NCBI GenBank assembly: GCA_035638495.1
Contig: DASQZW010000368.1
Span: 1 to 29,704 of the forward strand
Source: CF-161 sp035638495
Lineage (GTDB): Bacteria; Chloroflexota; Dormibacteria; Dormibacterales; Dormibacteraceae
Length of the DNA stretch: 29,704 bases
Reading direction: 5' to 3'
Of this stretch, positions 22,772 through 29,704 are shown one piece after another. Position numbers and translations under genes: made by a program. The notes under the pieces were generated by a model. The model worked only from the letters and a program-made list of their open reading frames with translations, ran no database searches and was not told the origin of the DNA. Position 1 is the stretch's first letter; every line of letters begins with the position of its first letter.

Positions 22772-23965
22772 GTGCGGAGCGTCCCCCGGCTGTCCGTGCG
22801 CACGTGGATCGTACTGACGCTGGCGATCGCGGCGCTGCTGGCCTCGCTCGTCCTCTACATGCACGGGCACAACGTGCACGGCGACCAGAGCCTGTACGAC
22901 CGCTACGCGTGGGACTTCTGGGCCGGCCACCCTCCGCTCCACGCCCTGCCCGCCGAGTACCCGATCCTGGCGCTGCTGCCCTTCAGCCTGACCATCGCTC
23001 CGCCGCTGCCGGACTTCGTCTCGGTCTTCGCGCTCTGGATGCTCCTGCTGCTCGCGGCCGGCCTGCTCCTGATGGCGCGCCGCGAGTCGCCGCGCGTGGC
23101 CGAGGTGTGCGCCGTGTACCTGGCCGTCGGGGCCTGGGGCACGATCCTCGGCCGATACGACCTGGTGCCCGCGGCGGTCACCGTTGCGGCGCTCTGGGCG
23201 GTGCGCGCGAGGCGCTTCGGATCGGCGTACGCCCTGCTCGCCGCGGGTGCGCTGCTGAAGCTCTACCCGGCCGTGCTCGTCCCCGTCGTCCTGATCGAGC
23301 AGCGCCGGACGCTCGGACGCGGCGGCCTGCGCCCGGCCCTGGCCGGCGTGGGGCTGTTCTGCCTCCTCACGATCGCGGGGTTCGCGGCCGCCTCCATCCT
23401 CGACCCCGGCGGCTGGCTGGGCCCGTTCACCTACAACGCGCGGCGTCCCCTCCAGATCGAGTCGGTGCCGGCAACGCTGCTCTGGGCGACCGGGCTGCTC
23501 GGCTTCCCGGTCGGTCCGAACAAGTCGTTTCGCTCGGACAACCTGGTGGGCCAGCTGGACGGCGCGATCGGGCTCGCGGCCGACGTCGCGCTGGCGGCCG
23601 GCCTCCTCTGGGTCTGGTGGCGCCAGTCCACGGGTCGCCTGGACGTCACGCGCGCCTTTGCCGCCACCCTGCTCGTGGTCGTCTGCACGGGCCGCGTGCT
23701 GAGCCCGCAGTACGTGATCTGGGTGCTGCCGTTCATCGCGATCGTCTACCGCGACTACGACCCGCTCTGGCTGGCGATCTGCGTGCTGACGACGCTCGTG
23801 TTCCCGTTCGCCTACGCGCAGGTCCACCCCGTCGGGTCGGGGCCGCCGGCGAGCTACCCGGCCTTTCTGCTCGGCCTGATCGCGCTGCGCAACGCGGCGC
23901 TGGTGGTCGCGACGGTCCGCTTCCTGGCCACCAGCTCCACCACCGCCACGGCGACCGCGACGTAG
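22772..23965 (+). CDS. GT87-type polyprenyl-phosphate-dependent mannosyltransferase-like protein
   Basis: This is a 397-residue polytopic protein of the GT-C type (GT87/DUF2029). HGDQSLYDRYAWDFWAGHPP near the N-terminus holds the acidic loop after the first helix, followed by about ten hydrophobic helices, GALLKLYPAVLVPVVL, and VCTGRVLSPQYVIWVLPF, a typical GT87 late motif. Such enzymes use polyprenyl-phosphomannose to extend envelope glycolipids. GTG 22772 is chosen because the upstream frame runs through the tesB promoter and coding region. The C-terminal STTATATAT tail overlaps the convergent gene for 112 bases. Confidence 0.8.
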   Translation: MRSVPRLSVRTWIVLTLAIAALLASLVLYMHGHNVHGDQSLYDRYAWDFWAGHPPLHALPAEYPILALLPFSLTIAPPLPDFVSVFALWMLLLLAAGLLLMARRESPRVAEVCAVYLAVGAWGTILGRYDLVPAAVTVAALWAVRARRFGSAYALLAAGALLKLYPAVLVPVVLIEQRRTLGRGGLRPALAGVGLFCLLTIAGFAAASILDPGGWLGPFTYNARRPLQIESVPATLLWATGLLGFPVGPNKSFRSDNLVGQLDGAIGLAADVALAAGLLWVWWRQSTGRLDVTRAFAATLLVVVCTGRVLSPQYVIWVLPFIAIVYRDYDPLWLAICVLTTLVFPFAYAQVHPVGSGPPASYPAFLLGLIALRNAALVVATVRFLATSSTTATATAT

Positions 23966-24786
23966 ACCAGGCCGTCGAGGGCGTCCACCACGTAATGCTC
24001 GCCCAGGAACACGATCGAGAACCAGACGCAGGCCGCCCACACGCCGAGGAACACGGCGGCCGCCCGGTGGACCCGCCAGGCGTACAGGGCCGCGAGCACC
24101 GGATAGGCGGAGTGCAGCGAGGGGAACGCGGCGTACCGGTTGGGGTCCAGGTGGTTGAACACGGGCGAGACGTAGTAGTCGAGGCGCAGCTTGATCACCG
24201 TCTCGTGCTGGATCTGGTGGACCTGGCCCGGGAACTGCAGCCACGGCGGTGTGCTCGCGAAGAACAGGTACGTCACGAACGCCAGCAGCGACAGCAGGAG
24301 CAGTGCCGAGGCATAGCGCCAGTACAGCTCGCGGCTCCGCAGCCAGAGCAGAAACCCCGCCGCGACCGGCAGCACGAAGTGCATGAAGTAGAAGTACGTG
24401 GCGGCCACGTCGAGCCAGCCGACCCGTCCGGGATCGTAGAGTGCCGCCTGCAGCACCAGCGTCGGCACGTGGCCGCCGAACAGCGCGCGTTCGAGCGTCG
24501 AGAGGTCGTGCGGCGGGAAGCCCGTCTTGGAGGCGAAGCCGCTCATGACCTCGTAGGCGAAGAACAGGAGAAGGAACGGGAAAAAGTCGAAGATGAACTG
24601 CCGGCCGCGCCCGAGCGCGACCGCGATCACCAGCAGCGCCAGCGCGACCCACTGCGGCTCGATCTCGATGCCGCGCCAGAGCATGACGCCGAATACGAGG
24701 CCGAGGTAGAACAGGCTGCCGGCCACCAGCAGCCAGCGCCGGCCGGGCGCCTGCGCCGGGCCCGGCCGTGAATCGAGTCGGGGCAC
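23854..24786 (-). CDS. PAP2-superfamily membrane protein, inositol phosphorylceramide synthase-like
   Basis: This is a polytopic protein of 310 residues (319 if ATG 24813 is used) with about eight hydrophobic helices. The late motifs AAFPSLHSAYPVL and LGEHYVVDALDG are the C2/C3 phosphatase motifs of the PAP2 type seen in inositol-phosphotransferase/AUR1-like proteins, with both catalytic His present. Such proteins transfer or remove a phospho-head group on lipids. GTG 24786 and ATG 24813 are both possible. The region before GTG holds hairpins and a TACACT -10-like box placed for a leaderless start at GTG, which I slightly prefer. Its 3' end overlaps the GT87 gene on the other strand by 112 bases. 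Confidence 0.82.
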   Translation of the reverse strand: MPRLDSRPGPAQAPGRRWLLVAGSLFYLGLVFGVMLWRGIEIEPQWVALALLVIAVALGRGRQFIFDFFPFLLLFFAYEVMSGFASKTGFPPHDLSTLERALFGGHVPTLVLQAALYDPGRVGWLDVAATYFYFMHFVLPVAAGFLLWLRSRELYWRYASALLLLSLLAFVTYLFFASTPPWLQFPGQVHQIQHETVIKLRLDYYVSPVFNHLDPNRYAAFPSLHSAYPVLAALYAWRVHRAAAVFLGVWAACVWFSIVFLGEHYVVDALDGLVYVAVAVAVVELVARKRTVATTSAALRSAIRPSRKAG

Positions 24787-24865
24787 TCCTTCGGAGTGTA
24801 GATGGTTAAGCATCCGCCAAGTGGATGCGAAGGGATGGTGAAGCGGTTCCCCGGACCGGCCGGCG

Positions 24866-25531
24866 TCAGTAGGGGACCGCCTGGATGGACAGCGAGCGGA
24901 CCGAGCCGTTGTGCTGCAGCTGCAGGGCGACTCCGTGCAGCGTCGTCAAACTCGTGCCCGGTTGGCCGAGGTGCGCGCTGACCCACTCGTCGTCAGGCGC
25001 CACGTCGGAGACGGCGACGGCCGCACCGACCACCGACTGGAACAGCGCGAGGATGGTCGGCTGGTCGGGCAGACGCGGGCCGACCGCGGCGGCGTGGACC
25101 ATGGTGACGCGGCTGTCGTCGGGCCCGATCACGTCGACGGACAGCAGGCCGCCGCCGGCCGTCCGGTGACAGCTGTGGATCGTGGGGCGGCCGAAGCCCA
25201 CATACACCGGTGGCCTCTCGCACTGGAGCCCCTGGGACGTCGCCGCGCGCTCGATGCCCGTCTCGGTCGCGTCGGGGAGAACCGGCGCCGAGGCCAGCGC
25301 CGACGGTGGCGAGACGTGGCTGACGCGCCACCCGATGATGGCCGCCGTGAGACCCAGCGGCAGAGTCATGGCCACGATCATCACGATGACGGCCGCGACG
25401 AGCCAGCGGCCGGTGGTTCCCAGGCCGCCCCTGGGGGCCGCGCCGACGGGCTGCCAGCGCTGGCCGTCCCACCACCACCGGCCATCCGGCGAGTAGGTGT
25501 AGCCCCCGTTGCCGCCACCTGCCTGGCTCAC
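24866..25531 (-). CDS. Single-pass membrane protein with DUF2510-like N-terminus
   Basis: This is a 221-residue protein. The cytoplasmic start GGYTYSPDGRWWWDGQRWQPV has the Tyr-x-x-Asp-Gly-x-x-Trp-Trp-Asp-Gly pattern of DUF2510-like small motifs. A single helix (WLVAAVIVMIVAMTLPLGLTAAII, about residues 38-62) follows, then an extracytoplasmic domain with two Cys (LQCERPP and HSCHRT) that could form a disulfide. The C-terminal half is beta-rich and ends SIQAVPY. The function is unknown. GTG 25531 follows GAGGGG; the open frame upstream of it is antisense to the neighbouring transferase gene. It is probably co-transcribed after the 25567-27087 gene, 35 bases away. Confidence 0.72.
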   Translation of the reverse strand: MSQAGGGNGGYTYSPDGRWWWDGQRWQPVGAAPRGGLGTTGRWLVAAVIVMIVAMTLPLGLTAAIIGWRVSHVSPPSALASAPVLPDATETGIERAATSQGLQCERPPVYVGFGRPTIHSCHRTAGGGLLSVDVIGPDDSRVTMVHAAAVGPRLPDQPTILALFQSVVGAAVAVSDVAPDDEWVSAHLGQPGTSLTTLHGVALQLQHNGSVRSLSIQAVPY

Positions 25532-25566
25532 GATCCCCTCGGCGTCAGCGTACGCCTCGCGACCCC

Positions 25567-27087
25567 TCAGCAGCCGTTCGAGATGGCTATGCTCGGCCCT
25601 GGCCGCTGGAGGCCGTCGAAGCCCCAGATGGGCAGGTAGAACGAGTCCAGCGGATCGTAGCGGCCGCTCGGCGCGGCGGCGCCGGCGTACGGGTTGAACA
25701 CCGCGGCCGGCGGCCGGGCCGTCGGTGGTGGCGGTGCCTGCCAGGGCGGCCCCGACTCGACCACCTGGAAGCATGGATCGCCCGGCCGGTCGACCGCGAA
25801 CCGCTCCGTGAAGCGGCCCGGTTCGAAGCTGTCGGCCACCGCGTCGCCCGTGACGTAGAGCGGATGCAGGGGCCGGTCCTCCAGCTCGGACGCGTCGTAG
25901 AAGGGCTGTCCCCAGTACGAGTCGATCCGCAGCTCGCTCCCGGCCGGGGCGTTCCGCAGCAGCCACTCGGCGGCCTGCTGGCGCGTGTCATCGGCTCCGA
26001 GCAGCCGGTCGGTCATGACCGACGCGTAGGCGGAGGGCGCCATGAGCAGCACGGCAGCGGCGACCCCCAGCCAGAGCGCCCTCCGGTCCCGCGCGAGCCG
26101 CGTCAGCCCGCCGGCGAGCAGGCACAGTGCCGGCAGCATCGGCAGCACGTACCGCCAGAACACCTCGTGGCTGAAGCCGACGGTCGCGAGGGAGGCGGCC
26201 AGAAACGCCAGCAGAGCGACGTCGAGCGGCCGGCGGAGCACGAGCGCGAGCACCACGCCCACGAGGGCGAGCGCGTACGTGCCGAAGCCCAGGCCGTAGG
26301 GCAGGCTCACGGTCGGGTGGTACACGAGCCCGATCGGCGTGCCGTACTGCTGGCCGGCACGGCCGCCCAGGAACGCGAGGCCCTGCAGGTAGTCCGTGGG
26401 GTGGCCGGCGATCGCCACGGCGGCGACGAACGCCAGGGCGCTCCCGGCCACGACCGCGGCCAGCCGGCGCCACCGCTCCGAACCGAGGAGCGCCAGCACC
26501 AGCGGGACGATCGCGACCAGGCCGGCGGGGTACCGTGTCGCCGCGCCCAGGCCGGCCAGGGCCCCGGCCAGGAGGAAGCCGCGCCATGACGCCGCGCGGG
26601 CCCCGGCCCACGTGGCGGCGGCCACGAACGCCATCGCCACGCCGTCGGTGGTGGCGAAATGCGCCTGCCGAACGGCCAGCGGCGCCAGCGCCAGGCCCGA
26701 CGCGGCCACGAAGCCGCCGGCGGGGCCGTCGCTGGCCCGCCCGGTGGCCCACACGAACCCCACGCCGACCACGAACGCGAGCGCGGAGACGGCACGCCCG
26801 GCCAGGTACGCGGTGGTCGGGTCGACCTGCGTGGCGGGTCCCAGGGGGTGGACCAGGCCCGCCAGCGCGGCAGCGGCGGCGAACAGGTAGAACGCGAGCG
26901 GCGGGTAGATCGAGAACAGCGGGTCGAGGCTGCGGTCCAGCACCAGGTGCACGGCCCGCCCGACCAACACGTCCTCATCGGGCCGGAAGAGGTACGGCAG
27001 GCCGAAGCCCAGGCTCCAGACGGCCAGCCCGGCGGCGGCCGCGATCGGTATCACGGCGGCCAGGAGGCGAACGGACCGGGCTACCAT
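25567..27087 (-). CDS. GT-C family (GT39/PMT-type) membrane glycosyltransferase-like protein
   Basis: This is a 506-residue protein with about eleven hydrophobic helices. The first outer loop FRPDEDVLVGRAVHL contains the D-E-D acidic motif expected of GT-C enzymes (PMT/ArnT-like). A second loop has AHFATTDGVAMAF, typical of the family. The C-terminal 130 residues are soluble and proline-rich, with ESGPPWQAPPPPTARPP. It should transfer a sugar from a polyprenyl-phosphate donor to an envelope acceptor. ATG 27087 (or the adjacent GTG at 27090) is chosen; a longer frame exists but would overlap the divergent gene at 27101. Confidence 0.78.
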   Translation of the reverse strand: MVARSVRLLAAVIPIAAAAGLAVWSLGFGLPYLFRPDEDVLVGRAVHLVLDRSLDPLFSIYPPLAFYLFAAAAALAGLVHPLGPATQVDPTTAYLAGRAVSALAFVVGVGFVWATGRASDGPAGGFVAASGLALAPLAVRQAHFATTDGVAMAFVAAATWAGARAASWRGFLLAGALAGLGAATRYPAGLVAIVPLVLALLGSERWRRLAAVVAGSALAFVAAVAIAGHPTDYLQGLAFLGGRAGQQYGTPIGLVYHPTVSLPYGLGFGTYALALVGVVLALVLRRPLDVALLAFLAASLATVGFSHEVFWRYVLPMLPALCLLAGGLTRLARDRRALWLGVAAAVLLMAPSAYASVMTDRLLGADDTRQQAAEWLLRNAPAGSELRIDSYWGQPFYDASELEDRPLHPLYVTGDAVADSFEPGRFTERFAVDRPGDPCFQVVESGPPWQAPPPPTARPPAAVFNPYAGAAAPSGRYDPLDSFYLPIWGFDGLQRPGPSIAISNGC

Positions 27088-27100
27088 CACACGCTGCACG

Positions 27101-28840
27101 TTGGACTGGATCGAACCACACCCGGGCCGCCGGGCGGCGGCCGCGCTCGCGCTGCTCGCGTACACCGCGCTGGCCGTGCTGCTGTTCGCCCGCACGTGGA
27201 CCGACCCCGCCGGCTCCTGGATCGGGTACGACGACGACCCTCACCTGTTCATCTGGTACCTGGGGTGGACGCCCCACCAGCTGGCCGCGCTGCACAACCC
27301 GCTGTTCACCGCCGTGCTCCAGGCGCCGGGCGGCGTCAACCTGATGTGGAATACCGCGGTCGTCGCGCCGGCCGTGGCCCTCTGGCCGGTCACGGCCGCA
27401 TTCGGGCCGATCGCTTCCTACGACGTGATGGCCACGGCGGCTGTGACCCTCTCGGCCTGGTGCGCCTTCCTGGCGGCGCGCCGCTTCGTGCCGGGCGGGG
27501 CTGCGGCCGGGCTCGCCGGCCTCGTGTACGGGTTCAGCCCGTACATGGTCGCGCAGTCGCTTCGCCACCCCCATGTGACGCTGGCCATGTTCCCTCCGCT
27601 GGCGCTCCTGCTGCTGCACGAGATCCTGGTCCGGCAGCGGTGGAGCCCGGTCCTGGCCGGTGGGCTGCTCGGCGCCGCGGCCGCCGCGCAGTTCCTGACC
27701 GGCGAGGAGATCCTGGCGTACACGGCGCTGGTCGCCGTGCTGGGTGTGATCCTGCTCGCCGCGCTGCATCCGGCCGAGGTCGCGTCCCGCGTGCCGGGCG
27801 CGCTCGCCGGCCTGGCGGTCGCGCTGGGCTGCTTCCTGGCGCTCGCGGCCTACCCGATGTGGTTCCAGTTCTTCGGCCCTCAGCGGGTCTCCGGGATCCT
27901 GCAGCCGCCCGGCGTGTACGTGAACGACCTGCTCGGCTTCGCCGTCCCGCCCGACCTGCTGGCGCTCAGCGGCGGGCCGACCTCGGCGGTGACCTCTCAC
28001 TTCACCGGCAACGTATCCGAGAACGACGCCTACCTCGGCGTCCCGCTGCTCGCGCTGCTGGCGGCGATCTGCGTCCTCGGCTGGCGGCGGCCGCTGGTCC
28101 GCTGGGCCGTGCCGCTGGCGGCGGTTGCCGCCGTGCTCTCGCTCGGCCCGCAGCTCCACGTGGGCGGCCACGTCCTGCCTGTTCCGATGCCGGGGGCGCT
28201 GGTCGCCCGGCTGCCGCTCATGGAGAGCGCGGTCCCCTCTCGCCTGATGCTGTTCGCGTACCTGGGGATCGCGCTGGTGCTCGCCTGCTTCGTGAGCGCG
28301 GCGGGCCGGCGGCGCGGGCTCGCCCTGGCGGCCGTCGCCATCGCCCTGCTGCCGCTGGTGCCGCGCTGGCCGTACCCGTCGACGGAGGCGCGGGCCCCGG
28401 CGTTCTTCCAGCCGGGCGGCGAGGTGTCGCGGCTGTCACCCGGCGACGTGGTGCTCGTGGCACCGTTTGCCGACCACCTCTCCTCGGTGGCCATGCTCTG
28501 GCAGGCCAGCGCCGGCTACCGCTTTCGGATGCCGGAGGGCGAGGCGTTCGTGCCCGGTCCGAGCCTGGGGCCGCCGCCGTCGCACCTCCGGGCCACCTTC
28601 GAGGCGCTGGAGGGCGGCGTCGCGGTGCCGGACTCGCCGGCCGATCGCGCGGAGACCCTGCGTGAGCTCTCGGCGCTGGGGGTGGACACGGTCGTCGCCG
28701 GGCCCTGCCCGGGCCATGACCGCATCGTGGGCTACCTCACGTCGGTGTTGGGCCGGGCTCCGGTTCGGTCAGGCGGCGTCGACGTCTGGTGGGACGTGCG
28801 GCCGGGCGCAGCAGCGTCCGTGCCGCCACCACCAGGATGA
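27101..28840 (+). CDS. Polytopic membrane protein, GT-C/YfhO-like glycosyltransferase candidate
   Basis: This is a 579-residue protein with about eleven hydrophobic helices. The first loop GYDDDPHLFIWYLGW carries an acidic triplet, and RFVPGGAAAGLAGLVYGFSPYM and QSLRHPHVTLAMFPPLALL are typical of large membrane GT-C proteins (YfhO- or DUF6311-like). A soluble C-terminal part (about 430-579, SRLSPGDVVLVAPFADH, VDTVVAGPC) resembles the end domains of that group. The specific sugar is unknown. The start is TTG 27101, with no nearby ATG or GTG in frame, 13 bases from the divergent gene. Its last 104 bases overlap the convergent GT87 gene. Confidence 0.72.
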   Translation: MDWIEPHPGRRAAAALALLAYTALAVLLFARTWTDPAGSWIGYDDDPHLFIWYLGWTPHQLAALHNPLFTAVLQAPGGVNLMWNTAVVAPAVALWPVTAAFGPIASYDVMATAAVTLSAWCAFLAARRFVPGGAAAGLAGLVYGFSPYMVAQSLRHPHVTLAMFPPLALLLLHEILVRQRWSPVLAGGLLGAAAAAQFLTGEEILAYTALVAVLGVILLAALHPAEVASRVPGALAGLAVALGCFLALAAYPMWFQFFGPQRVSGILQPPGVYVNDLLGFAVPPDLLALSGGPTSAVTSHFTGNVSENDAYLGVPLLALLAAICVLGWRRPLVRWAVPLAAVAAVLSLGPQLHVGGHVLPVPMPGALVARLPLMESAVPSRLMLFAYLGIALVLACFVSAAGRRRGLALAAVAIALLPLVPRWPYPSTEARAPAFFQPGGEVSRLSPGDVVLVAPFADHLSSVAMLWQASAGYRFRMPEGEAFVPGPSLGPPPSHLRATFEALEGGVAVPDSPADRAETLRELSALGVDTVVAGPCPGHDRIVGYLTSVLGRAPVRSGGVDVWWDVRPGAAASVPPPPG

Positions 28841-29704
28841 GCAGCGCCGTCACGCCGTACGTGCTGGACTGGAGCAGCTGGAGCGTGTCCAGGTGGAGAT
28901 CCGCCACCCGGTCGACCGGGATGCCCCACTGGTACGGCCGGGCGAAGAACTCCAGCGCGACGGCCGCTGCGAAACCGCCGAGGAGGCGACTGCGCGTGCG
29001 CCACGCCTCGCTGACGAGCCAGACGAGCGTGGGGACCATCCAGACCCAGTGGTGCTGCCACGTGATGGGCGAGACCAGCAGGATCGCGGTGGCGCACACA
29101 CACATCGCGAGCAGTTCGTCGCCGCGACGATGCGCCCACACGGCCAGCGCCAGCGCCGCGGCGGCAACGGCCACGGCCAGCGCGAGCCACACGGGGTCGA
29201 CGCCGTGCGTCGTGTGCGCCCAGCGCACCAGCAGGCTGCGCAGCGACTGGCTGCGCACGTTCTGCGGGTCGCCGACACGGCTGGTGTCGAGGAACGCGCC
29301 GCCCCAGTAGCGGATCGCGTCGGCGGGGAGGACCACCAGGCCGAGCGCGGCGGTGGCCGCGAACGTGCCGGCGGCGAGGGCGGCCGCCCGCACCCGGCCC
29401 GTGAGCGCCAGGTACACCGCGAAGAGCGCCGGCGTGAGCTTGATCCCGGCGGCGATGCCCGTGCCGACGCCCTTCCAGCGGCTCTGGTCGGGCAGCGAGA
29501 GGTCCGCGAGCACGAGGAGCAGGAGGACGAGGTTTACCTGGCCCAGCAGCAGCGTCAGGCTGACCGGGTCCAGCCAGACGGCCAGCGCGCAGGTCGCCGC
29601 CCAGAGCGCGGCCTTCCCGCGGCCGGCGCCGGGCAGGCACAGCCACACGGCCGCCTCCAGGCACAGGAGCGATACGGCGGTGAGCAGGAACCCGACGCCG
29701 TTCA
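28737..29704 (-). CDS. GT87-type membrane mannosyltransferase-like protein, cut by the window end
   Basis: At least 322 residues are visible, and the frame stays open to the last base of the window (NGVGFLLTAVSLLCLEAA precedes the first GTG), so the N-terminus lies to the right. LLGQVNLVLLLLVLADL, GIAAGIKLTPALFAVYL, SQSLRSLLVRW, ILLVSPITWQHHWVWMVP and the basic end RRRRRLTEPEPGPTPT are typical of GT87/DUF2029 polyprenyl-phosphomannose-dependent transferases such as the mycobacterial alpha-mannosyltransferases. It is related in type to the 22772-23965 gene. The 3' end overlaps the convergent 27101-28840 gene by 104 bases. Confidence 0.8.
   Translation of the reverse strand, partial: NGVGFLLTAVSLLCLEAAVWLCLPGAGRGKAALWAATCALAVWLDPVSLTLLLGQVNLVLLLLVLADLSLPDQSRWKGVGTGIAAGIKLTPALFAVYLALTGRVRAAALAAGTFAATAALGLVVLPADAIRYWGGAFLDTSRVGDPQNVRSQSLRSLLVRWAHTTHGVDPVWLALAVAVAAAALALAVWAHRRGDELLAMCVCATAILLVSPITWQHHWVWMVPTLVWLVSEAWRTRSRLLGGFAAAVALEFFARPYQWGIPVDRVADLHLDTLQLLQSSTYGVTALLILVVAARTLLRPAARPTRRRRRLTEPEPGPTPT

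Noticed and set aside
1..29704. CRISPR array, tRNA, rRNA or mobile element genes
   Set aside because: I saw no regularly spaced direct repeats, no cloverleaf with CCA-type acceptor, no rRNA core sequence and no transposase or integrase motif.

Overview
This window looks like a chromosomal segment from a very GC-rich, high-GC actinobacterial-type genome, possibly of the Thermoleophilia/Gaiellales kind seen in soil assemblies. The reasons are dense G/C at third codon positions, many GTG and some TTG starts, many 4-base stop/start overlaps, PadR-linked membrane genes and GT87/GT-C mannosyltransferase-type genes. The lineage call is an inference. I see no rRNA, tRNA, CRISPR, transposase or phage gene.

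Region 1 (1-1881): a leader with two strong hairpins and repeat-like sequence, then a membrane protein fused to a spermidine-synthase-like domain.

Region 2 (1935-11251): nine same-strand genes, nearly all joined by overlaps or gaps of 1-17 bases. They encode a small membrane protein, a heme fatty-acid alpha-dioxygenase, a patatin-like lipase, a short-chain dehydrogenase, a GrdB-family protein, an FAD-linked oxidoreductase, a SnoaL-like protein, an unrecognised membrane protein with an internal duplication, and a DyP-type heme peroxidase. The GrdB-family gene is split by one in-frame TGA in a U-x-x-C context, followed by a SECIS-like hairpin, so I read it as a selenoprotein. The set suggests a lipid-release and fatty-acid-oxidation (oxylipin-like) pathway with peroxide or redox handling. 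I do not know this gene set as a described system.

Region 3 (11265-13873): a PadR regulatory operon with an inverted repeat at its probable leaderless start, then a strongly palindromic intergenic element and an exported protein made of two tandem 147-residue repeats.

Region 4 (13916-15368): a hotdog thioesterase and a divergent AlkZ-related winged-helix protein. After these comes a gene-free stretch that folds into a highly structured RNA on the minus strand, with a -10 box at one end and a T-tailed terminator at the other.

Region 5 (15369-21151): a translationally coupled sugar operon made of a LOG-like Rossmann protein, a short galactokinase, a GH2 enzyme that lacks the usual acid/base Glu, and an exported GH5 endoglycoceramidase-like enzyme.

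Region 6 (21154-29704): a TesB thioesterase with a membrane partner, then polytopic envelope genes: GT87, PAP2/inositol-phosphoceramide-synthase-like, a DUF2510-like anchored protein, two GT-C-like transferases and a second GT87 cut by the window end. Two convergent pairs overlap tail to tail by about 100 bases.
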